This document shows, in pieces, positions 9,007 through 16,501 of a stretch of 16,501 nucleotides of DNA. A program made the position numbers and the translations under genes. Within the stretch, counting starts at the first letter, position 1; the number at the start of each line of letters is the position of its first letter. This stretch comes from Saksenaea vasiformis B4078 (Eukaryota > Mucoromycota > Mucoromycetes > Mucorales > Saksenaeaceae), in assembly GCA_000697055.1 (NCBI GenBank), contig JNDT01001031.1, positions 1 through 16,501 of the forward strand, written 5' to 3'. The notes under the pieces were generated by a model. That model was not told the origin of the DNA. It was given only the letters and a program-made list of their open reading frames with translations, and did not search any database.

Positions 9007-9296
9007 TGCAGACAAACAAGAAGACGAAGCCTATTCCCAAGTCACATATCATCCAATTTTTGTTACACAACGAAGTCTGCATTACCGAGTCATCAGTAAC
9101 TCATGCTCAGGGACACAAACGAGTATTCCATCAATATGTTATCATTTTACAAGCAAACCGCTGGAACATAAACGCATCTATTTTTTCATGAACGGTATTG
9201 TATAATAAAGAGTCGGCATTGTCCTGAAAGGTGATACGGAGGTGAAAAAAGCGATGATGTGACTCTGGATTTTCTGCCGCCTTTCCAACCACCGTG
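9007..9296. promoter_or_regulatory. Shared upstream region of snurportin and ATG5
   Basis: The 290-bp gap separates the start codons of two divergent genes and probably holds both promoters. A TATAATAA stretch lies near 9201. On the ATG5 side there are two tiny upstream ORFs, ATG 9188 to TAA 9205 (5 codons) and ATG 9254 to TGA 9262 (2 codons), which matter only if transcription starts upstream of them. The rest shows no clear motif. Confidence 0.5.
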
Positions 9297-10408
9297 ATGT
9301 CGTTTGTCGATGCCGAGATTTCAAGAGTAGTATGGGATGCCAAGCTACCGATTAAAATAGTACCTAGTCCAGATGAAGCGGATACACAAGGAAGATGGAA
9401 ATCCTTAGATCCCATCTTCGTATGTGCTTGATAGCGGTGAACGTTGATAAACGTTTTAACGTTCCAGTTTTAGGTAGAGGTCTCTCGTTGCTCGTATTTA
9501 CCACTTCTATCCCAAAAGTTGTCTGGCGTTTTTGGAGTAACAGTGGAGCCTGGAGATGTCTGGTATGAATTTGCAGGCGAACCGTTGAAATGGTTAGTTT
9601 AAAGACTACTGTCGATTATGCTTTAAATGGTCGATTGGCGCAGGCACTATCCTATCGGCCTTCTCTACGACATGCACAAACTGGAGGACACCGATGGAGA
9701 ACCATCACTTCCATGGCAACTCATCATTCATCTGCAAAATTTTCCGACAGAGAAACTATTACGCCGTCCGTCAGTCGAAACCGCTCAGGATATGTTCATG
9801 TCCATGCTAAAAGAGGTATAAATAGCATGTTATGTTCTGGAAATATAGATGACAACGTTATATAATGTGAAAGAAAGGCAGATTTTCTCCGGTACGGTAC
9901 GACCAAACGCGTCATGAATCTATCCAAGCGTGATCAGACGCAGTTATGGGAATCAGTTGCATCAGGTTCGTGTGTGTGTGTGTGTACCTTCTGCCGATGA
10001 TCTCATCGGCTAGAAATAGACCGATTTGATGAATATTGGAGCGTGAACAAACGACTACTGGAAACCAATACCAATCAGTCTCTTCGGCATATCCCGGTGC
10101 GAGTATATTTGCCCGCTCAGAGCCCCGTCATCCAAGAACTTGTGCCTGCTGAAGGTAACATCTATCTCTGATTTCAGTGAGTAAAGCAAAACAAACTGAA
10201 AGGAATCCTACATTTAGATCCATCACGAACCTTGGGGGACGCATTGTCTCGAATATTACCCGATCTCTTTTCGCCCTCATCTCTTGAAAGCAAAGCTATA
10301 CCCATCATCCACGGAATTGAGTTGCCACTAGATACACCCATTATTTGGGCAGCCGAGAATTTGTCATATGCAGATAACTTCCTTCACATCATTGTGAGTA
10401 GAGCATAG
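9297..10408 (+). CDS. ATG5: Autophagy protein 5 (ATG5)
   Basis: Exons 9297-9419, 9474-9592, 9644-9815, 9878-9965, 10020-10154 and 10218-10408 give 275 residues, the same length as human ATG5. ATG5 is joined covalently to the ubiquitin-like ATG12 and, with ATG16, forms the E3-like complex that lipidates ATG8 on the phagophore. Family signatures in order are VVWDAKLPIKI, SYLPLLSQKL, VWYEFAGEPLKWHYPIGLLY, LPWQLIIHLQNFP, FMSMLKEADFLRYG, SKRDQTQLW, DRFDEYW, RHIPVRVYL, TLGDAL, IIHGIELPLDTPI and LSYADNFLHI. Lys ~155 in SKRDQTQLW aligns with the ATG12 acceptor Lys130 of human ATG5. The 3' end is uncertain: reading on gives VSRA and TAG at 10406-10408, whereas splicing at the gtgagt at 10394 to an acceptor ending at 10434 gives VWLRW and TGA at 10450-10452. 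I chose the unspliced end. Confidence 0.93.
9970..9985 (+). repeat. (GT)n microsatellite in ATG5 intron 4
   Basis: A run of GT dinucleotides lies a few bases inside the 54-nt intron 9966-10019. It is short and probably length-variable. Confidence 0.7.
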
Positions 10409-10451
10409 GTAACTAAAAATACGGCAGAAGACAGGTGTGGTTGCGATGGTG

Positions 10452-10457
10452 AATAAA
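10452..10457 (+). terminator. Candidate ATG5 polyadenylation signal AATAAA
   Basis: AATAAA lies 44 nt beyond the chosen ATG5 stop at 10408 and overlaps the alternative TGA at 10450-10452. Confidence 0.4.
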
Positions 10458-10962
10458 CAAAAACAAACACCAATAGCATCGCATCCGTTTCATACTCAGT
10501 AAAAATGCTTCAGGTATGCAACTTTCTAGGGTTGTCCAAACGCGTCATAAGCAGAGATCAACCAAAGATGATTGGGACCGAAAAACCTATCATTCGTGGG
10601 TGGCAGCGTCTATCTACTTCCTCGTAATTCGATGAACGTACACTCTTACAGAATAGCATTTAAAACGACACATAAAACATACGTATTTATATTATATTCA
10701 ATTGCTGGGGGTTTTGTATGTATACGAGGGATAGGGCCTTTGGTCACTAGACCATCCAAACAATTCGGGAAAAAAGAAACAGCAGCATGTACACTGAAAA
10801 CTAAAATAGTTTTCGGAGAGAAAAAAAGACATCTGCCCATGTACAATGAAACTTATGGGAAGTCCCAGTCTAAAAGAAACGAAAAGAAAAGAAGAGAAAC
10901 GAGTACAAGAAGGAGGAAGGAAATGAAATAACAAAACGTATGTGCAACGCGGTGAAGCGGAA
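10458..10962. other. Convergent gap between ATG5 and the PUF gene
   Basis: About 500 bp between two convergent 3' ends with no supported gene. The half nearer the PUF gene (10790-10930) is purine-rich on the + strand, so the PUF 3' UTR would be pyrimidine-rich. A 119-codon + strand reading at 10572-10931 has no recognisable motif and its Lys/Arg-rich end comes from that purine run. Confidence 0.5.
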
Positions 10963-13900
10963 CTAGACATCGAGTGCTATCTTGTGCTCGGAATTAGTAA
11001 CAGTAGTGTCATCCGCTGAATAGTCCACATCTTCGATATCAGCCGTGTGGTTGCTCTGTTCAACCGGCGGTAACAACTTTTCAACTTCTGGAGAATTATG
11101 GAGTCAGCAGCGATACTGTCCAATGTGAAATAAACTTACTTTGGATAAGGTGTTTTCCGTAGGTGTATTTTTTCAAGGATTGAAGTTGAGGCTTGATCTT
11201 GTTGACCAACAACTCGCGTTGATCATCATCGACGACCTCCAGCATCTTTTGTACCACATAATTGGCATACTGGTCTCTCATCATTGGAATCAACGGATAG
11301 GTTCTACACATCATTCAGCTTAATCTACGAGGATACGCATTTCCTTACCCGTCTGGACGTGTTCTCACTACTTCTTCTATAAGAAGTTGTCTGTCACGCT
11401 TTGTACCAAAATCTACACTTTTTTCAACAACGTTGCTGGCGAATTTGTGCTTGCTTAATGGAAGAACTTGACCACGAATTTTTGAAACCACGATCATCTT
11501 GTCCGCCGGTCTGCCATGCTGCAAAATATGTTGGATCACGTAATTTCCATACTGATCTTGCACAAGTTGATTTGTGCATCGATGAAGCTCTTCCAACAAA
11601 GGTCCCTTTTACATGTGTGTCAATTTAGTATACGCTTGAAGATCGCTGACAACAAACCGTTTGAGCTTCTGTACAATGTTCAAACATGCGTTGAATGACT
11701 CGACAGCCATAAGGATGGGTCGCTAAGCTATACGCTTGCCCGTGAAAGGCGTCGATAATAAATTGAATATGTTGCGCGGGGACACGTTCAATTGCCTATC
11801 CTCTATCAGTTCGTCAGTTTTGTACCTTTTACTCCTACCTTCTGAATAACGTGATTCCCATTTTGATCCTTCACGCATTTAAGCACACATCCATCAAGCT
11901 CATTGACAAGCTTGGCCTGTTGTTCTGTCAACACGTGTTCAAGTGCCTGGTAAACAACTGATTTAGTCTAATCGTACCAAGTCAAGCGCATCAATTACCT
12001 TTTGAACAACACGGCAGCCATACATCTGTAGGGATAGAGACAGCACATGGCCCTCCATTTGCTTCGCCAGAACCGTTTTTTGCAGTTGATTACCTAATAC
12101 GTGTGAGGTTTGTTGGGTTCATCAACCACGCACCATGCTCAAAGAATTTCTGCAACACATAGTTTCCAAAAACATCCGTCATCAGCTGAAGGGCGTTAAA
12201 TAACATTTCTTCAAACACCATCTCTTTGTCTTCACTGTTTGCCGTTTCTAGCTTTTGCTGAATAAACCGTGATCCATGTTGATCTCCACTGAATTCGACA
12301 ATGTGTCCGGCGATATCCTGTTCTTCGCTTTAACTGTGCTCTTTATTCAGCCAGATTTTCTTTTCTTACCTTTAGTTCATACTTTTTGTTTTTCGAATTC
12401 CTGAACTCTTCTAGCAAGGGACTACGGACATTTATAGTCATATCCTGCGATAGATGTTGTCGTCCCAAGTCAGAAGCTACGACTCGTGCTCGATTAAGAT
12501 CTTGGCTGCCAAGTCCTTGCAATTGATGCTGAAACAAAAGATGCTGTCTGGCCGCTAGTGATTGTTGTTGTTGTTGCTGCTGCATCATGTGCTGCTGTTG
12601 TTGTTGTTGCATTTGCAGCGCTCGTAATTTTTTCTCACTTGCATTATCCGAGAATGACGCGCGGTCAGCTCCAGTTGGAGACGTCATGATTCCATGGGAC
12701 CACACTTCCCCGGCCGCAGTACCTGGAATACAGTAAGACTTCCATTTGTACACGATCATCCTAATTTTAAAGAAGAAAAGCAGAATCAAACCTTGTTGTT
12801 GACGGTAAGCAATATCACCTAAGATACGTTTAATGTTGCTGTTGAAATGCGCATGATTATTTCACCCTACCCAAAGAGGCTTCACTGTATCGTTCGCCAT
12901 TTGTTTCAAATCGAGAATGCATTGCGGCTGTATATGGCAATAACTTCGAATGTGTCTGAAAATCTATGCTGTTTTCGGGATAACCATTGGCCGAATGTTG
13001 TGTTTGCTGTTGTTGTTGTAGGTGGTGCAAATATTGTGCTTGTTGTACAGCACTGTAATCATTCTAGGTCATACTAAGTTACTAATTTCATTCGTCTTGC
13101 ACTGTGTACCTCGTCTGCAAGGCTCAGCATCCCAAGTTGCCTCATCACCAACCTGGTTTGGTGGTCGGGATCTCCCTGTATATTTCCATTCATCACAGGA
13201 TGGTGCCCAGGTGGCGTCGAATTTGATCGTGCAGGCGGCGGACTGGAAAACTTGTCTCGCACGGGAGGTGAAAACGCACGAAGAGCATTCACGCGCGTTC
13301 CACTGGCGCTTTTGGATATCATTGTGTTGTCTAGCCCATCATTTGCTATTGCCAATGATGCGTCAGTGTTCTCCGCTGATCGTTGCAATTCAGCTACTGT
13401 TGGACGGAACAGTTGATGATGGCGATACTCCATCGATGCGATTTTTGCGCGATTCTGCTTCAGCAACGGTTGTTGGTCGTTTATAGAGCTCTCGTCATAG
13501 CTATTAAATCTTGTGGTCGTCTGTCGTTGCTGTGATTGGTGTTGTGAAGCGAAGAGAGGAGATGGTGTGCGCGGAAAATCCTACAGAAATCATGCAAAGC
13601 GTTGAAAATTGAGAGTCCGAATAAAGCGAGCTTCCTTACCTCTTGGGTGACTCCCATGAAGTTTTTTCTTCCTTTGGTGTATCGTGCTACATCATCATGG
13701 AGTGGCATATTGCTATGCGGAGAATAACAGCCATTGTCAAAGGCACGTTGGTTACGCACAGCTTCGCCCGTCTCCAAATCTGCGTGAAGTATGTGAGCCA
13801 TGGAGAACAACAAGTTAGCGAGCATGATCGAACCTCCACTTCCTCCATCTTGCCACAATGGCCGCATTTGTTCAGAATTTAGTAAACAACGACCGTCTGG

Positions 13901-14298
13901 TCTCCTATAGCCCCCATATTCGGATAATCTTGACGTATCCGAAGAATTGGTGGCATAAGGAGAAAAAACTTGCGTCGAAGGCATACTATTGGAGCGGTCG
14001 TGCGGGTGCTCTTTCGGGAAGAGAGCCGAACCTGCCGGGGACGTGAAAAGATCATATTCATAGTCAAGTCTTCCTTGGATAAGCGCCGCAAGCTAGAAAC
14101 ATATTCAAGCTCAGTTGAAAGTCGTCATGGTGATAAAGTATCATGTTTCGATCCCAATACGCCATCCTTCGAGAGAGAATGGTCATCTTTTGCACCCACC
14201 TGCCCCTGTGGTTGATTCTTTGCTGTGGGTTGAAGAAGATCTGACTTTTGCGTGCTGGAGGACATTGGCGCTGGTTCATCCAGTAGCCGTGGTATCAT
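10963..14298 (-). CDS. Pumilio/PUF-family RNA-binding protein
   Basis: Thirteen exons: 14298-14200, 14092-13640, 13580-13110, 13063-12871, 12818-12792, 12722-12370, 12317-12134, 12093-11999, 11946-11839, 11795-11658, 11605-11349, 11303-11140 and 11087-10963; 888 residues. PUF proteins bind UGUA-containing 3' UTRs and repress translation or destabilise mRNA. All eight repeats follow from ~residue 533, with recognition segments SRFIQ, NYVLQ, CRVVQ, NHVIQ, CRVIQ, NYVIQ, SNVVE and NYVVQ. The C-terminal cap is [10 protein letters not shown], then a short acidic tail. The N-terminal half is low-complexity and includes [37 protein letters not shown] and polyglutamine runs near residues 450-470. The start at 14298 is preceded by an in-frame TGA. 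The first intron is the least certain: the donor could be 14199 or one near 14160, both in phase. The 69-nt intron 12723-12791 has no stop and keeps the frame. Confidence 0.93.
12564..12612 (-). repeat. Glutamine-codon (CAA/CAG) repeat in the PUF gene
   Basis: Two runs of CAA/CAG codons, separated by HMM, encode polyglutamine ahead of the RNA-binding domain. Such runs are common in the disordered N-terminal parts of PUF proteins and tend to vary in length between strains. Confidence 0.8.
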
Positions 14299-15098
14299 CT
14301 TTCAATGAGGTAGTAGTTGCCGATGAAGTCAAGCAAACTCTCCGGCCCCAACCTCGGAAATGCTAAGCAAATGGACTGGCTTATGGCACACCAACCCCTC
14401 TCGGACGGTTCCTGTGATAGTTAAGGGGACGATATGTTACACACGGATTATCTGCGGGCGTGCCTACTAAGTAAATGCCCGAAATCCCCGTGTAGTTTCC
14501 CCCGAGCCGCAAGTCTCCGGTGCATTTTGCTGTTAGGATGCTGAAGCGGCATTTTTGCTGGTAGCTTTCGAGCACCCTTCGTCAAAGAAATAGCACATCT
14601 GCAGACTACATCCGTTTCAAGCTTAGCATTGTACTACAACGACTGGACCGTCACCACCAGCGATAATGCGAATCAACCCCTCTCTTACGGTGACGACGCG
14701 CAGCACCCGTGTCACAATGACTACATTTCTTTTACGCTCGAAGTATCTGTTCATTCCTTAGCGTCATACATCTTGAGCAGAAATATGAGTGACGATAGGT
14801 TGATAGCTATTTTTCAAGCCTAAAAAGAAACAGAAAAAGAAAGAAAAAGGGTGGTCAGTACAGTTAAATTGAACGGTTTTTTACGCTACGCTAGATAAGA
14901 TATGCGTCCGAGAAGCGACTACCCCGTGGATTGACACAAAACAAGCTACTTCCCGGCGCAAAGACCTATCATTTTCCAGTGAAAAACTTATTCGATTTGA
15001 ACGTAACGTAATATTTATTGGATGCAAACGCTCATTCAAAATCCAGTATTTAGATGTGAATTGCAAAAGAAGTTAGATTTTGTGGTGATTTTCTCGAT
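14299..15098. other. Gap between CRM1 3' end and PUF 5' end
   Basis: This 800-bp tandem gap should contain the PUF promoter and 5' UTR and the CRM1 3' UTR. A purine-rich run on the + strand (14822-14850) gives a CT-rich tract on the PUF strand. A + strand open frame of 92 codons without an ATG (14545-14820, stop TAA 14821-14823) contains FRAPFVKEIAHLQTTSVSSL and YILSRNMSDDRL; it has no recognised family and may be chance or an exon relict. Nothing else is supported. Confidence 0.4.
15014..15019 (-). terminator. Candidate CRM1 polyadenylation signal AATAAA
   Basis: AATAAA on the - strand, 80 nt beyond the CRM1 stop codon at 15099-15101. Confidence 0.45.
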
Positions 15099-16501
15099 CT
15101 AAAGATTTTCGTCTTCGTCCATAGTTGGTAGTTCAGAAGGCTTGACCATACCAGGGATACTCAATGCCTTCTCTCTCTCTGCCTTTCTCTTGCTCTCCAT
15201 CTCCGCTTCCTTTTCTTCCAGATAGAGTTCGGCGTTTTCACCGGCGAACTCCTTCAACTGGATCAAGAAATCGCGAACTTCCAGCTTGAATTTGGCGGGC
15301 GTGTTATTATACTCAAACATAGCCATCACAAACACCTTGATTTGGCCACTACCAGAACCAGGTTACTTTTTCCTTTTCATGCTACAAACCAGCTACGTAC
15401 CTTTGCAGATGTGGGAATGCATTTTGAAGTAATGCTGTCACGTGACTTTCCAAGAATTGCGCGTTACTGATATTCTGATCCGATACTTGGGATGGATCAT
15501 ACAGGGGAACTTGTATTTGGTTGCTAGTCACAAGCTGGAACAACCGTGCCAGGACCTCCGTTTGTCCCTTGAAACCTGTCAAAAAGATTAGTCTCTTCCA
15601 TGTCTACAAGAAGCGTATTCCCACTTACCACTTTTGTGATCTCGATCCGTCAACACGAAGAAAATATCTTGCAGGATGCTCAGGTAGTATGATTGGTAGA
15701 AGGCACCTGCAATTGCGGGTCCTGTGCGACTGATATTGTCAATCATTTCTAGACAAATTTGAAGACCAATATCGGCAATATCTCTCATCGTGTGCTTGAA
15801 TCCCCATACAACACTGTCAACAAACATTTTGAACGGTGCCGGTGCCAGTTCCAGTAGCGCTAAATAAATCATGTTTTTGTCAACTCAAAGTGTTTCATAC
15901 ATATTGAGGCCTATTGAACATACCTGGGAAGCAGTGCTGGTTAATAGCACGTAGCATATTGTAAAAACCAGTACGGTGTTCTGGGAATTCTGCAAAGTCT
16001 TTTGTGATCATACTCAATGTAGGTTCAAATGTTGCGTCAAGGATGGTAAGCACCCGTGGAGTAATTAGCGGCTATCAATAAAATATATGTCAGTCAAGCA
16101 AAATATGACGTACAAAACCGTACCCCAAGTCTGTTCACGAGTGTAGCCAAGACATTCAACACTTCAGCGTCTCTTGCAATATCAACGCTTGCATTATAAT
16201 CGGAAAGTACAGCCTCAAAGAACGGGCCGACCATGTTTTCATTCACAGCACTGAGATCATCAGCGCACTCCACGTAGGTGTCAATGAGCTTCAGGATCTC
16301 CTTTTTGATCGTTCTCAGACCGCGGACCTTGGGGGTTTTGGTGGCGATCATACCTACAGCAAATTTTAGAATATTACCATCGTACACGGGCATTAAAGAC
16401 TCTACCTTGCTCCGCAACACATTGAGACACGATGTTGCCGACGAAACGGTAAAGAGACAGCAGATCCACATAGATCTTGCTTAACTGACAAATGAATGCC
16501 G
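15099..16501 (-). CDS. XPO1: Exportin-1/CRM1, C-terminal part (5' end beyond window)
   Basis: Six exons: 16501-16406 (partial), 16353-16124, 16071-15924, 15859-15629, 15575-15401 and 15348-15099, encoding the last ~375 residues of a protein usually near 1,070. CRM1 is the HEAT-repeat karyopherin that exports leucine-rich-NES cargoes with RanGTP. Signatures are QLSKIYVDLL, TPKVRGLRTIKKEILKL, AEVLNVLATLVNRLG, ITKDFAEFPEHRTGFYNML, INQHCFP, DSVVWGFKHTMRDIADIGLQ, FYQSYYLSILQDIFFVLTDR, FLESHVTALLQNAFPHLQ, KVFVMAMFEYN and RDFLIQLKEFAGE. The end (IPGMVKPSELP and an acidic MDEDENL) fits the C-terminal helix and acidic tail of CRM1. Introns are 52, 52, 64, 53 and 52 nt. The NES groove and leptomycin-reactive cysteine lie in the missing part. 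Snurportin, a CRM1 export cargo, lies about 6 kb away. Confidence 0.95.

Noticed and set aside
8867..9205. 112-residue + strand ORF over the snurportin start and the divergent promoter
   Set aside because: Antisense to snurportin exon 1 over half its length and no motif elsewhere.
9131..9415. 94-residue - strand ORF
   Set aside because: It overlaps ATG5 exon 1, which carries the family N-terminal motif VVWDAKLPIKI on the + strand.
9909..10550. Shared CCAAACGCGTCAT in ATG5 exon 4 and in the gap near 10536-10550
   Set aside because: A 13-base match is expected by chance about once or twice among all pairs in a window of this size, and flanks do not align.
13022..13486. 154-residue + strand ORF
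   Set aside because: It lies opposite PUF exons 13110-13580 and 12871-13063, which have clear coding signatures; no motif on the + strand.

Overview
The window is nuclear DNA from an early-diverging filamentous fungus, most likely Mucoromycota (inference from protein content). It carries five intron-rich eukaryotic genes with about 30 short GT-AG introns, most of 40-70 nt. The exon chains below were built by hand from splice signals, reading frame and family resemblance. No database search was run.

Left part (1-3556): transposon-derived and degenerate. A possible 3' gene fragment (40-312) is followed by a roughly 3-kb structure. Its two ends are imperfect inverted copies of each other, and each carries a degenerate minisatellite with ~37-bp units, in opposite orientation. 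Between them lie two decayed transposase remnants: a DDE-type fragment with an internal stop (1316-1737) and a Plavaka-type (CACTA-related) fragment with a frameshift (2243-3021).

Middle (4065-10408): (i) a + strand gene (4065-6757) that splices in frame into one predicted 830-residue protein, an N-terminal HARE-type/GDS1-like winged helix followed by a PP2C/PPM phosphatase domain; (ii) a convergent - strand orphan ORF (6939-7493); (iii) a complete seven-exon snurportin-1 gene on the - strand (7561-9006); (iv) ATG5 on the + strand (9297-10408), divergent from snurportin across 290 bp.

Right part (10963-16501, - strand): a 13-exon Pumilio/PUF RNA-binding protein of 888 residues with all eight repeats, then an ~800-bp gap, then the last six exons of exportin-1/CRM1, whose 5' part lies beyond the window edge.

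Functional links: CRM1 is the known export receptor that recycles snurportin, the trimethylguanosine-cap snRNP import adaptor, and both lie here within about 6 kb. The most unusual items are the predicted winged-helix/PP2C fusion, the inverted minisatellite-ended element, the snurportin/CRM1 neighbourhood and the strong preference for introns of exactly 52 nt (9 of 30).
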